From the NCBI GenBank assembly GCA_029264995.1, contig JAJUKC010000005.1, positions 1-64,000 on the forward strand: a stretch of 64,000 nucleotides of DNA, written 5' to 3'. Numbering within the stretch: position 1 is the first letter of the stretch; each line of letters opens with the position of its first letter. The notes beneath the pieces were generated by a model that searched no databases, had not been told where the DNA came from, and saw only the letters and a program-made list of their open reading frames with translations. Of the stretch, positions 18,445 through 27,714 are shown in pieces. This DNA is from Marinobacter sp. (GTDB lineage: Bacteria; Pseudomonadota; Gammaproteobacteria; Pseudomonadales; Oleiphilaceae). The position numbers and the translations under genes were made by a program.

Positions 18445-19371
18445 TCAGGCCCCGTTTTTGTGAGGACGGGTGTTCGGGCGGGCACTCTTGCGGCGCCTGG
18501 GCTGAGGTTCGCCAGGCAATCGCAGCTGGCCTTCAAATACCGTGGTTGCAGGGCCTTCCATCATAACAGGGGTACCTTCCCCCTGCCATTCAATGACCAG
18601 CCGACCACCGCGCAACTCGACTTCGACCCGGCTATCCAGCAGGCCGCGGAGACAACCAGCCACCACCGCTGCACAGGCACCGCTGCCACAGGCGAGCGTT
18701 TCGCCGGAGCCCCGCTCAAACACGCGCAACCGGGCATGGCGGCGATCAATCACCTGCAGAAAACCAATATTGGCGCGGGCCGGAAACCGGGGGTGTTTTT
18801 CCAGTTGCGGGCCGAGGCTTTCCACCGGCGCCGTATCGACATTGTCCACCACCAGTACCCCGTGGGGATTACCCATGGAAATGGCCGACAGCTCAACCGT
18901 CTGGCCATTCACATCGACGGTGTAGACATCCTTGCGCTGATCGGCCGCGAAGGGGATCGCAGGCGGGTTGAACTCCGGTACCCCCATATTGACCGCCACC
19001 AGGCCGTCCCGACCCACCTTGAGTTCAATCACACCCTTGGCGGTCTGTACCCGGATAACACGTTTATTGGTCAGGCGCTGATCCCGCACAAAGCGTGCAA
19101 AGCAACGGGCGCCGTTGCCGCACTGCTCTACTTCCGAGCCATCGGCATTGAAAATACGGTAGCGAAAATCCACATCCGGCAGCCCCGGTGGTTCCACCAC
19201 CAGCAATTGGTCAAAACCGATGCCGAAATTACGATCCGCCAGCTCCCGGATGGTGTCCGGGCCCAGCCGGAATGGCTGGCTGATGGCGTCTACCACCATG
19301 AAGTCGTTGCCCAGCCCGTGCATCTTGGTAAACCGCAGGATAGGGCCCTGGCCGCGTCTTTGCTGAGACAT
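18445..19371 (-). CDS. dapF: Diaminopimelate epimerase
   Basis: About 308 residues from the ATG at 19371 ([24 protein letters not shown]), chosen because GGGGGAA lies 6 bases upstream. An alternative ATG at 19389 overlaps the lysA stop (ATGA). The two catalytic cysteines are in the conserved contexts EQCGNGARC and ACGSGACA, so the enzyme should interconvert LL- and meso-diaminopimelate for lysine and peptidoglycan synthesis. The C-terminus carries a ~25-residue basic extension ([17 protein letters not shown]) beyond the usual end. It lies directly after lysA and before DUF484/xerC. Confidence 0.95.
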   Translation of the reverse strand: MSQQRRGQGPILRFTKMHGLGNDFMVVDAISQPFRLGPDTIRELADRNFGIGFDQLLVVEPPGLPDVDFRYRIFNADGSEVEQCGNGARCFARFVRDQRLTNKRVIRVQTAKGVIELKVGRDGLVAVNMGVPEFNPPAIPFAADQRKDVYTVDVNGQTVELSAISMGNPHGVLVVDNVDTAPVESLGPQLEKHPRFPARANIGFLQVIDRRHARLRVFERGSGETLACGSGACAAVVAGCLRGLLDSRVEVELRGGRLVIEWQGEGTPVMMEGPATTVFEGQLRLPGEPQPRRRKSARPNTRPHKNGA

Positions 19372-19385
19372 CTCGTTCCCCCCGC

Positions 19386-20636
19386 TCATTCCGGCAGGCA
19401 ACTTTCAGGCGCCAGCTGGTCGTCCAGAGTTTCCCGGCGCCGAACCACATGCACCTGATCCCCGTCCACCATCAACTCCGGCGGCCGGTTGCGGGTATTG
19501 TAGTTGGAGGCCATGACAAAGCCGTAGGCCCCGGCCGAACGCACCGCCAGCAAATCGCCGGCTCTCAGGCGCAGGGATCGATCCTTGCCGAGGAAGTCGC
19601 CGGTTTCGCACACCGGGCCCACCAGATCCCAGGGCTTTTCCTCACTGTCCTGATGGGGCCGAACCGGAATAATGGCCTGCCAGGCACTGTAGAGTGCCGG
19701 CCGGATCAGATCATTCATGGCCGCATCGATGATGGCAAAATTCCGGTGTTCGGTGCATTTCAGGAATTCTACCCGGGTCACCAGAATGCCCGCGTTCGCG
19801 GCAATGGAGCGGCCTGGCTCCAACACCAGCTCCAGCTCCCGATCACCCAGGCGTTCATTGAGCGCTTTCACATAATCTGCCGGTTGCGGCGGGGTTTCCT
19901 GGTTGTAGGTCACACCCAGACCGCCCCCCATATCCAGATGGCGAATACGGATGCCCTGCTCTGCCAGGGTGTCAATCAGAGAAAGCACCCGGTCCAGGGC
20001 ATCCAGGAACGGCGACACCGACGTGAGCTGTGAGCCGATGTGGCAGTCCACCCCGTGGATATCGAGGTTGGGCAGGCTGGCTGCTCGGGCATAGACCGCC
20101 GGCGCCTCGGCAATGTCAATGCCGAACTTGTTTTCCTTCAGGCCGGTCGAGATGTAAGGATGGGTGCCCGCATCCACATCCGGGTTCACACGCAGGGAAA
20201 TGGGCGCCTTCACCCCCAGCTCGCCAGCCACCTTATTCAGGCGATCAAGCTCGGTATCGGATTCCACATTGAAACAGCGAACGCCGGCCTCCAGGGCCCG
20301 CTTCATTTCCCACTCCTGCTTGCCAACGCCGGAGAATACGACTTTACCGGCATCCCCACCGGCGCGGAGCACACGCTCAAGCTCACCGGCAGAGACAATG
20401 TCAAAACCCGCCCCCAGGCGAGCCAGCACATTGAGAACGGCCAGATTGCTGTTGGCCTTGACCGCATAACACACCAGATGAGGGCGATTCTTCAGGGCCT
20501 CATCGTAGGCACGATAGTGACGCTCCAGCGTCGCCCGGGAATAGATGTAGGCCGGCGTACCAAAGCGCTCGGCGATTTCGGCAACGGCAACGTCTTCGGC
20601 GTAGAGTTCGCCGTTACGGTAATTGAAGTGATCCAT
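19386..20636 (-). CDS. lysA: Diaminopimelate decarboxylase
   Basis: 416 residues, fold-type III PLP enzyme. The PLP lysine is in CYAVKANSN (near residue 60), the glycine-rich phosphate-binding segment is [10 protein letters not shown], the substrate loop EPGRSI is present, and [11 protein letters not shown] contributes the second active-site cysteine of the dimer partner. It converts meso-diaminopimelate to L-lysine. A good Shine-Dalgarno (CAGGAAC) precedes the ATG. It sits between lptM and dapF, as in Pseudomonas. Confidence 0.96.
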   Translation of the reverse strand: MDHFNYRNGELYAEDVAVAEIAERFGTPAYIYSRATLERHYRAYDEALKNRPHLVCYAVKANSNLAVLNVLARLGAGFDIVSAGELERVLRAGGDAGKVVFSGVGKQEWEMKRALEAGVRCFNVESDTELDRLNKVAGELGVKAPISLRVNPDVDAGTHPYISTGLKENKFGIDIAEAPAVYARAASLPNLDIHGVDCHIGSQLTSVSPFLDALDRVLSLIDTLAEQGIRIRHLDMGGGLGVTYNQETPPQPADYVKALNERLGDRELELVLEPGRSIAANAGILVTRVEFLKCTEHRNFAIIDAAMNDLIRPALYSAWQAIIPVRPHQDSEEKPWDLVGPVCETGDFLGKDRSLRLRAGDLLAVRSAGAYGFVMASNYNTRNRPPELMVDGDQVHVVRRRETLDDQLAPESCLPE

Positions 20637-20673
20637 GCTGTTCCTGAAAGCTTAAGGTCGGGAGTGGTCTGGC

Positions 20674-20868
20674 TCAGGGCTGTTCATCGTCCTCATCGGC
20701 ATTCTCGCCCGCCTCTGCGGCTGCCGCGGTGTTACCGGTCTCCGGTGGCACGGCGTCAGGCACCGGCGCGTCCCGGTACAGCGGCCCCTTCTGGCCACAG
20801 CCGGACACCATCAAAACCACAAACACCGAGAGCGCGACCGCCAGACGGCGCACAAGCCCAAGCTGCAT
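20674..20868 (-). CDS. lptM: LPS translocon maturation lipoprotein LptM (YifL/LppL)
   Basis: 64 residues. A short lipoprotein signal (LAVALSVFVVLMVSGC) ends in lipobox VSGC with the lipidated Cys near residue 24, followed immediately by the diagnostic GQKGPLY motif. The remaining ~30 residues are Ala/Glu/Asp-rich and unstructured. In E. coli LptM assists oxidative maturation of the LptD/LptE lipopolysaccharide translocon at the outer membrane. AGGGGATAGGGT precedes the ATG. It is encoded directly upstream of lysA, the conserved position. Confidence 0.9.
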   Translation of the reverse strand: MQLGLVRRLAVALSVFVVLMVSGCGQKGPLYRDAPVPDAVPPETGNTAAAAEAGENADEDDEQP

Positions 20869-20939
20869 ACCCTATCCCCTGAGTGAATAATGGCCGAAGT
20901 ATACCCGACACCCGGGCCGCACCGCGAGGATTCGCATGT

Positions 20940-23789
20940 TCAGGACAGGTGCTGGTTAAGGGCATCCTCCAGCTGTGCCCGATAGAACAGGTACTGACTG
21001 GTCTGGATATCGCGCTGATACAGCTGGGGGTCAAGATCGTGGGGCAGATGCAGGTCGGTCAGATACACCGGATAGGGGTCCGGGCTCTGCCGCAGGGAGC
21101 GAATGTAATGAGCCACCGCCGGAATCAACCGGTCGCCATACTCCTGCACGGTAAATTCCTGATCGTTGCAATACAGGTCGAAGCGCAGAGTGCTGTCGCC
21201 CTGCTGCACGCCCACCGCCTGCACTTCGAGGCCGGACAACGGCATGCCGGCAGCCAGCTCGGGCCTCGGTTCGGCCAGCCAGCGGCCATCCCGGCGCACC
21301 AGTTCGTAACACCGGATACCGGCGACCGGCTCCAGATTATCGGCCTGGCGTAACTGCCGACGCTCCAGAACACTGCCCAGAAATCGCAATAACGGTGCAA
21401 GTAAATGCCGGCGTTGCTGGGCCTGTACCTGGCGGTGCCACAGGCTGCCATACTCATCCACCACCCAGAGCTGTCCCTGTTCGCCCTGCAACTGCCAGAA
21501 CACCTGGATATTGCCGGCCTCGGAGGCTTCACATACCGCTTTCAATAGGGGAGCATCCTGCAAAGCATAGCGATCCGGCACCACCGGCAGAAAACTGTCC
21601 TGGGGCTGGAACAAGGCATCCATCAATGCCGCGCGGCTATCCAGGGCAACAAACCCCGGCTCCAGGCCATTGAACTGGAGCAGAAAATAACGCTGATCCA
21701 TCTCGATGATATAACGCAACGGATGAGGGCCAGTGCCGCCTGCAAAAAACTGGCGGAGAACATCGGCAAACAGCTCACTCACCCGCCGGGCAATGGCCTG
21801 TCCGTGCCCCCGGCTGGGCGCCATCACTCGGATATCCGGCAATTCCGCAGGGTTGATCGCCACCTGAGCGAGCACATTCTTCAAACACTGGATCAGGGTG
21901 TCCCCGGCCGCGTAATGCTGCAGACTGACTTCATGCCAGCTGTTCAGGGTAATCTGGTCGATGGTCACCACCAGGTTGTCCCGGGCGCCACTGAACCCGA
22001 GTGAGTCGTTGCGGGCGCTGAGTTTATGCAGCCCCCGTTCGGTCAGATGGGCCTGCGGGTCCACCGCTACATTCAGCAACAACAGATTGCGCAACGGACG
22101 AACGGCACGAGACAGGGCCTGGCGGGGCGCCGGCGGCATGGGCACCGGCAGGAAACCGGCGAGCACATCCAGTATTTCCTTCAGTTCGCTGACCGAAGCC
22201 ACACTCTGGCCTGCTCGCACATTCAGCCGGGTGCTGCGGCTAAGCAGGCCGTTGCAGTAACACCAGACCAGAAGCTCGGCCAGGTTGCCCGCACGACGAA
22301 TCACGGGCTGCCAGAAAGCATCGGACGGATCTTCGAGATCCCGGTACAGCAGCCAGCCGTCTCCGGCTGCGCCCTGTTCACTGCGATGGTGAAACGACAG
22401 GTTTTCTTCCGCCAGGGAGGGCACCAGCCCCGGGTTGATCAGCTCGACCTTGCCGGCCTTGCGCTGGAAGGCGGCATACAGCTTACGGCCCAGCAAGTTG
22501 ATGTCATTGGCGCTGATCGACGCCTGCGCACCCTGTTCCCGGGCCAATCTGGCCAGCAGGCGGTAACTGTGGGTAAGCTCGGCAACCACGCTCCGTCGTA
22601 ATCCCATCACTTCCTCGGCACACCAGCGCTGACGGTCATCCAGCCGGCTCAGATCTTCCGGCGACCAGCCCCAGGTTTCAACCAGACTGCGCAACAACTC
22701 TACCCGCCAGGGATCGCCCACCATACCCGCACGGCTAAGCGGCAAACCGGACTTGAGGTACAGGCTCCGGCGCACCAACTCCAGCCGGTCGGCGCCGTCA
22801 CTGGTCAGCAACCACTGTTCCAGTCTCTGATACAGAAGCACGTACGGGTCCAGGGCATCGGCGCTGGTCACACCATTGTGAATCGCCTGCTTGAAGCTGG
22901 CCGAGAGTAGTGGTCGCTCACGGTCGGTGGCGTAACACTCGATCAACAGCAGTTTGAGGATGGCCTTCCAGGGCGCATCAATTCCCTTGTAGAGCTGCCA
23001 GATGCCAGCGCCGGGCAGTTCCTCGGGTGGAATATCCGGCACCGCGCCAAAGTCGATGTAATCGCTGGCCTTGATAAACCGGCACTCCACCAGCTGCCGC
23101 CGGCAGCGGTCGTAATCGGCCTCCCGGTCTACCGGGATCAGCCACCACAACGGGTACTGGCCCGCCAGGTGAATGCTGGTGCGGTAGAACTCATCCAGCA
23201 ACAGAAAGTGCTGGGCACTGCCGCAGTTTTCCCCGGTGACTTCCACGCGTTGGCGTCCGGCCCGCCAATCGGCAGCAGAAAACACAAACACGTGCAGTTC
23301 CACGCCCAGGCCACCGGCCCATTCCGACAGTTTTTCAGCTTTTCGCTCCAGGCACCGAATGCCCGACGACGGCAAATCCTGACGGTGGCAGAGCCAGACA
23401 TCCAGATCACTGGCCACCGAATGTCCAAGGGTGCCGGGGCTTCCCATCAGGAACAGGCTGTCCAGATCAGGCTTTCGACTGCCCTTGTCACGGTAGTGAA
23501 AACTGCGGGCGTAACGGCGGGCGGCGTCCAGCACTTCCGGGCCGGGCGTGTAACCGTTGAAGCCGTCCGGACAGTTGCCATCCAGATAGCCTGGCAGGGC
23601 CGGATGGTTGCGGTGGAAAACCAGCGGCAACAACTCCAGCACCATCTGCTGCCGGTAGGTCAGCGCCGAGCACGCCCGCTGCCAGCGCTGCTGGTTAACC
23701 AGCAGAAACCGGTCCCGCAGGCGCCTGAGCGTCTTGCGGTCGATTCCGTCCTCGAAATCGAGAACTATGGGCGCGGCGTGAACGGTCAA
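20940..23789 (-). CDS. cyaA: Class I adenylate cyclase
   Basis: 949 residues. The catalytic nucleotidyltransferase-like signature FLMGSPGTLGHSVASDLDVWLC (residues ~113-134), with its DxD pair, is unmistakable for enterobacterial-type CyaA. The large C-terminal half corresponds to the regulatory region. The start is a TTG at 23789 with GGAG five bases upstream; weak UUG starts are also known for E. coli cyaA, where they limit synthesis. Product is cAMP for CRP/Vfr control. The cyaY gene, often adjacent and divergent in related genomes, is not present here. Confidence 0.95.
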   Translation of the reverse strand: MTVHAAPIVLDFEDGIDRKTLRRLRDRFLLVNQQRWQRACSALTYRQQMVLELLPLVFHRNHPALPGYLDGNCPDGFNGYTPGPEVLDAARRYARSFHYRDKGSRKPDLDSLFLMGSPGTLGHSVASDLDVWLCHRQDLPSSGIRCLERKAEKLSEWAGGLGVELHVFVFSAADWRAGRQRVEVTGENCGSAQHFLLLDEFYRTSIHLAGQYPLWWLIPVDREADYDRCRRQLVECRFIKASDYIDFGAVPDIPPEELPGAGIWQLYKGIDAPWKAILKLLLIECYATDRERPLLSASFKQAIHNGVTSADALDPYVLLYQRLEQWLLTSDGADRLELVRRSLYLKSGLPLSRAGMVGDPWRVELLRSLVETWGWSPEDLSRLDDRQRWCAEEVMGLRRSVVAELTHSYRLLARLAREQGAQASISANDINLLGRKLYAAFQRKAGKVELINPGLVPSLAEENLSFHHRSEQGAAGDGWLLYRDLEDPSDAFWQPVIRRAGNLAELLVWCYCNGLLSRSTRLNVRAGQSVASVSELKEILDVLAGFLPVPMPPAPRQALSRAVRPLRNLLLLNVAVDPQAHLTERGLHKLSARNDSLGFSGARDNLVVTIDQITLNSWHEVSLQHYAAGDTLIQCLKNVLAQVAINPAELPDIRVMAPSRGHGQAIARRVSELFADVLRQFFAGGTGPHPLRYIIEMDQRYFLLQFNGLEPGFVALDSRAALMDALFQPQDSFLPVVPDRYALQDAPLLKAVCEASEAGNIQVFWQLQGEQGQLWVVDEYGSLWHRQVQAQQRRHLLAPLLRFLGSVLERRQLRQADNLEPVAGIRCYELVRRDGRWLAEPRPELAAGMPLSGLEVQAVGVQQGDSTLRFDLYCNDQEFTVQEYGDRLIPAVAHYIRSLRQSPDPYPVYLTDLHLPHDLDPQLYQRDIQTSQYLFYRAQLEDALNQHLS

Positions 23790-23916
23790 GAGAGCTCCGG
23801 CAAGAGGTTATTTTCGGCAAGATAGTCAGTATGATGAATGAATCGTGGCAAAACCTGTAAAAAAATAAAAGCACAGGCAGTGAACACGCTGCCAGCCCGA
23901 GCGAGGCATCCGAGCT

Positions 23917-26358
23917 GTGAAAGAATTTCTGATCCAACGCTATCGGCCCGATCCGACCGGCCCCGTTATCCGTCCCACCCTGCTCCGGGTGGATGATGAT
24001 GGCCGGATCATCCAGGCTGACCGTCACGCGGAAACCATGTTTGGCTACGACACCAGCGATCTGACCGGACAAAAAGTCCAGCATATACTGGCTTCCCGCC
24101 AGGACGATCCCTTCGCCCCCGCCCACCGACACCGGCTGGACAATGGCCAGACAGTGCTGGTGACGTTCCGCCACAAGGACGGCTTTTTCTTTACCGCCCT
24201 GCTCGGGCTGCGAATGGAAATCCGGGATTCAGACCAGGCCGCTACCGCCTCGATTACCCTCAAGGACAGCGATGCCATGGATAGCCGGATTCAACGCCTG
24301 GCGGAACAGAATGCCGGCTTTGGTCTCTGGGAACTGGACATGCCCAGCAACGAAATCAGCTGGTCCGAGGGCATGTATCGCCTGCTGGAACTCAAAGCCG
24401 GCAGCGAGCTGACCCCGGAACAGGCGCTGTTTTATTGCCAGACAGGCCAGAACCGGGTACGAGCGATGTTCAGGCGCTGCATGCGCACCGGCCAGCCGTT
24501 CAGCATGGACCTGACCATTCTCACCAGCCGGCAACGGCCACAACGGGTTACTCTGGCCGGCCGCGCTCTGAAAAACGGCGGCCGGGTGCAGAAACTCGGC
24601 GGCGTGATGGTCAACCACAGCGAGGCTATGGTCCACGATCTGGAAAAACAACAGGCTCAGCAGATTCTTCAAGCCACGACCGCCGCATCCTCTGATCTGG
24701 TGGTAGCCATCGACACCGAGTTCAGACTGTTGCATTTCAACACCCCCTGGTGCCAGCAGTTTCAACACGCCTTTGACCTGACACCAAAGACCGGAGACAA
24801 CCTGCGCAGCCTTTTGAAGGACTTCCCCAATGAGCGGAGACTGATCGAACGGCTATGGCAACGGGCCTTCGACCGTGAGCATTTTGTGGCAGAAATGCCC
24901 CTGAACCGCCAGGGAGAGGGACTGCCGATTTACGAATTTCACTTCCAGAGCATCCGCGGAGACCGGGGCGAGGTCACCGGGGCCGTTCATGTCGCACGAG
25001 ATATCAGCAACCGGATCCAGCACACCAGCAACAGCGATTACCGCATGCGACACGATCCGGTCACCGGACTGATGAATCGCCGTTCTTTCATCGAACACCT
25101 GGAACGGGCCATGGGCCATCGCCACAAACGCCAGAGCACCGACGGCCTGCTGTTTCTGGACCTGGACAACTTCGAACAGTTCAACGAGGACGCTGGCAGC
25201 GGCACCTGCGACCGCTACCTGCGTGAACTGGCCGGCATGCTCGGGCTGCGAGTGCGCCAGCGGGACGCCCTGGCCCGGCTGTCCGGTGACACCTTTGCCC
25301 TGTTCATAGAGAACTGCCCCGAACCCAGAGCCCGCAAGATTGCCGAGGAGATCCGGGAGCAGATTGCCCAGTTCCAGTTTGAATGGCAGGGCAGACAGTT
25401 ACAGACCACCGCCAGCGGCGGCCTGCTGATTCTCGGAACCGACGCTCCGCTCCAGCCTGAACAGCTACTGACCCAGGCCGCCGACCTGTGCCATACCGCC
25501 AAGACCTCCGGCCGCAACCGTATCCACACCACCCAGGCCCTGCCCGTCGAGTTGGCCAATCGGGGCACCGACCGCCAGCTTGAACAGCTGCATCAGGCCC
25601 TGGATAACGGCCAGCTGATTCTGGAGTTTCAATCCCTCAAGCCGGTGGCCAGCGTCACCTGGGGTGACCACATTGAAATCCTGTGCCGGATTCCGGGTAC
25701 AGGCGACGACTCGCCCCTGCTGCCGGAGCAGTTCCTGCCAGTAGCAGAGCGGTTTGACCTGGCCAAGCGCCTGGACCGCCAGGTTATCCGGCAGACTCTC
25801 CAGTGGCTGAGCCAGCATCGACTGTTGGAGCCAAGGCTGAAGTACTGCGGCTTCAATCTGTCCCTGGCCACCATTCTGGATGACACCTTTGCTGATTTCA
25901 TGGAACAACAGGTGCGCCAGACCCCGTTCCAGGCCCATTGTTTCTGCCTGGAGATCCGGGAATCCCACGCCACCCAGTATCCCGATGAGGTAGCCGTATT
26001 ATGTGACGCCCTGCACCGGGCGGGGTGCCGGGTTGCCCTGGAAGGGGCGGGGGCATCCGTGGAAAGCTATAGCCTGGCCGCCAACCTGCCGGTGGATATC
26101 ATCAAACTGGACCGGCGCATCATGAACGACCTGGAACGTGATCCGGTGCAGCAGATCATGGTGGACGCCCTGCACCGTATTGCCGAAACCGCCGGCAAGG
26201 AAACCGTCGCCACCTTTATCGAGAACGATGAAACCCTCAGGAAAGTCCGAACCCTGGGCATTCACTTTGGCCAGGGTTACCGGTTGTCACGGCCGCGGCC
26301 ACTGGACGAGCTCAAGCCAGCAGAGGTAGAGCTCAGCACCGGCCGCATAGGCGGGTAA
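23917..26358 (+). CDS. PAS-PAS-PAS-GGDEF-EAL protein with degenerate c-di-GMP active sites
   Basis: 813 residues from a GTG at 23917, with GAGG about 10 bases upstream. Three PAS-like regions are visible: ~20-110 (VDDDGRIIQADRHAETMFGY), ~125-235 (NAGFGLWELDMPSNEISWSEGM) and ~245-370 (SSDLVVAIDTEFRLLHFN). The GGDEF domain has SGDTF in place of GG(D/E)EF. In the EAL domain the signature reads EIL (HIEILCRI), the NLS and LEIRES elements remain, but the metal-binding DDFGTG has become EGAGAS. It is soluble, with no transmembrane helix. I expect a non-catalytic c-di-GMP or GTP effector rather than an enzyme. It lies between cyaA (divergent) and the lipase immunity genes (convergent, 18 bp). Confidence 0.88.
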   Translation: MKEFLIQRYRPDPTGPVIRPTLLRVDDDGRIIQADRHAETMFGYDTSDLTGQKVQHILASRQDDPFAPAHRHRLDNGQTVLVTFRHKDGFFFTALLGLRMEIRDSDQAATASITLKDSDAMDSRIQRLAEQNAGFGLWELDMPSNEISWSEGMYRLLELKAGSELTPEQALFYCQTGQNRVRAMFRRCMRTGQPFSMDLTILTSRQRPQRVTLAGRALKNGGRVQKLGGVMVNHSEAMVHDLEKQQAQQILQATTAASSDLVVAIDTEFRLLHFNTPWCQQFQHAFDLTPKTGDNLRSLLKDFPNERRLIERLWQRAFDREHFVAEMPLNRQGEGLPIYEFHFQSIRGDRGEVTGAVHVARDISNRIQHTSNSDYRMRHDPVTGLMNRRSFIEHLERAMGHRHKRQSTDGLLFLDLDNFEQFNEDAGSGTCDRYLRELAGMLGLRVRQRDALARLSGDTFALFIENCPEPRARKIAEEIREQIAQFQFEWQGRQLQTTASGGLLILGTDAPLQPEQLLTQAADLCHTAKTSGRNRIHTTQALPVELANRGTDRQLEQLHQALDNGQLILEFQSLKPVASVTWGDHIEILCRIPGTGDDSPLLPEQFLPVAERFDLAKRLDRQVIRQTLQWLSQHRLLEPRLKYCGFNLSLATILDDTFADFMEQQVRQTPFQAHCFCLEIRESHATQYPDEVAVLCDALHRAGCRVALEGAGASVESYSLAANLPVDIIKLDRRIMNDLERDPVQQIMVDALHRIAETAGKETVATFIENDETLRKVRTLGIHFGQGYRLSRPRPLDELKPAEVELSTGRIGG

Positions 26359-26376
26359 GCAGTTGCGGGGAGCCGC

Positions 26377-26982
26377 CTACCAGCCCTCCATCGGGATGCC
26401 ATGCTCCCTGAGGTAGTCACCGTGTTTTTCGAGATAATTCCTGGTTCCTACCTCAAAGTCATCCGGATCACCCGGTACCTCCGTGGCCTGCATACGCATC
26501 ACCTCGATCTCATTGCCAATCTGGTTCGAAATCCAGACCACCACGGTACCGCCGGGCGCCAGGCCAATGGTCATAAAGTTCCGAGGGCCGGAATACACTC
26601 CCATCGGCGTCTTGTAGGTTGCCGGCTCCCGCATTCGGTCCAGCAGCTCTGGCGGCACCTTAATTATTTTGGTGTAGTACTTCTGCTCCGCAAAAGAGAA
26701 CCAATTGACGAGAATCAGTTCCGGAAAGGGGTCAACCCGGGCCCCTTTGCCTACGGGGCCGTATGGCCCCTGCCAGCAGCACGACACGATGCCGATCGGC
26801 TGGCGCCAACTCCGCTCACCCGACTTCTCCAGAAACATATCGGTCACCCACACTTCGTAGTGCTTGGGGGCGGCTATCCTGATCATCCAAAGTGTGTCGT
26901 CTGCCTTCGACCACGCCGAACACCCGCTGCCCAACAGGGCGATGGCCACGATGCCCATGGCGAGAATTTTCTTAATCATCAT
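26377..26982 (-). CDS. DUF2931 lipoprotein, putative Tle1 immunity protein (copy 1)
   Basis: 201 residues. A lipoprotein signal (ILAMGIVAIALLGSGC, lipidated Cys21) is followed by the DUF2931 body: IAAPKHYEVWVTDMFLEKSG, NWFSFAEQKYYTKIIKVP and IGLAPGGTVVVWISNQIGNEIEV. DUF2931 lipoproteins are commonly encoded beside type VI lipase effectors, and periplasmic immunity to a lipase is the expected role; that role is inference here. A CC pair (68-69) is conserved with copy 2. Its ATG overlaps the stop of a duplicated lipase-tail fragment in the same way that copy 2 overlaps the real lipase. It differs from copy 2 at 28 of 201 residues. Residue 4 is Lys here and Pro in copy 2. Confidence 0.8.
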   Translation of the reverse strand: MMIKKILAMGIVAIALLGSGCSAWSKADDTLWMIRIAAPKHYEVWVTDMFLEKSGERSWRQPIGIVSCCWQGPYGPVGKGARVDPFPELILVNWFSFAEQKYYTKIIKVPPELLDRMREPATYKTPMGVYSGPRNFMTIGLAPGGTVVVWISNQIGNEIEVMRMQATEVPGDPDDFEVGTRNYLEKHGDYLREHGIPMEGW

Positions 26983-27098
26983 TCGCCCTCTGTCTGTGGA
27001 TAAACCAGGCGCTCCCCGGAGAGCGCCGGTGCATGGGGATGCAACCCCTCTAACTTCGCAGGCGTTCCCGCCACCAGGGTTTCGATGCCGTTGTCGTG
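26979..27098 (-). pseudogene. Duplicated 3' fragment of the Tle1-like lipase gene
   Basis: About 39 codons without a start that reproduce the end of the lipase at 27711-27830: NGIETLVAGTPAKLEG through VYPQTEGE and the stop. The stop overlaps the ATG of DUF2931 copy 1 (ATGA at 26979-26982). It arose with the 732-bp duplication. It may still couple translation to copy 1 by ribosome reinitiation, but it encodes no independent protein. Confidence 0.8.
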
Positions 27099-27108
27099 GC
27101 CCGGCGGC

Positions 27109-27714
27109 CTACCAGCCCTCCGTTGGGATACCATGCTCCTTGAGGTAGTCGCCATGGGCTTCCAGATAATCCTCCATCAAGGGTGCAAAATCCGCCGGAT
27201 CCCCGGGCAGCTCGGTGGCCTGCATGCGCATCACCTCAATCTCATTGCCAATCTGGTTCGAAATCCAGACCACCACAGTACCGCCGGGCGCCAGGCCAAT
27301 GGTCATGAAGTTCCGGGGGCCTGAGCGCACATCAACCTGCGTCACATAGGTTGCCGGCTCCCGCATTCGGTCCAGCAGGTCTGGCGGCACCTTGATTATC
27401 TTGGTGTAGTACTTCTGCTCCGCAAAGGAAAACCAGTTGACCAGAATCAGTTCCGGAAAGGGGTCAACTCTGGCTCCCTTGCCACGAGGGCCACGGGGCC
27501 CCTTCCAGCAGCACCCCACCGTGCCGATGGGCTGGCGCCAGCTCCGCTCGCCCGACTTCTCCAGAAACATATCGGTCACCCACACTTCGTAGTGCTTGGG
27601 GGCGGCTATGTCGATGTACCAGTTTATGTCGTCAGCCTTCGACCACGCCGAACACCCGCTGGCCAACAGGGCGATGGCCACGATGCCCATGGCTAGAATC
27701 TTCGGAATCATCAT
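27109..27714 (-). CDS. DUF2931 lipoprotein, putative Tle1 immunity protein (copy 2, lipase-proximal)
   Basis: 201 residues, same architecture as copy 1: lipobox ASGC with Cys21, then the DUF2931 body. Blocks 36-64, 78-111 and 131-168 are identical to copy 1. The differences concentrate at 30-35 (INWYID versus TLWMIR), 65-77, 124-130 (VTQVDVR versus KTPMGVY) and 169-187. Its ATG overlaps the stop of the lipase gene by four bases (27711-27714), giving strict translational coupling, as expected for an effector and its antidote. The lipoprotein signal places it in the periplasm, where an incoming phospholipase would act. Confidence 0.82.
   Translation of the reverse strand: MMIPKILAMGIVAIALLASGCSAWSKADDINWYIDIAAPKHYEVWVTDMFLEKSGERSWRQPIGTVGCCWKGPRGPRGKGARVDPFPELILVNWFSFAEQKYYTKIIKVPPDLLDRMREPATYVTQVDVRSGPRNFMTIGLAPGGTVVVWISNQIGNEIEVMRMQATELPGDPADFAPLMEDYLEAHGDYLKEHGIPTEGW

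Noticed and set aside
20883-21353. Possible cyaY on the + strand beside lptM
   Set aside because: The ORF there has no frataxin motif and is antisense to cyaA.
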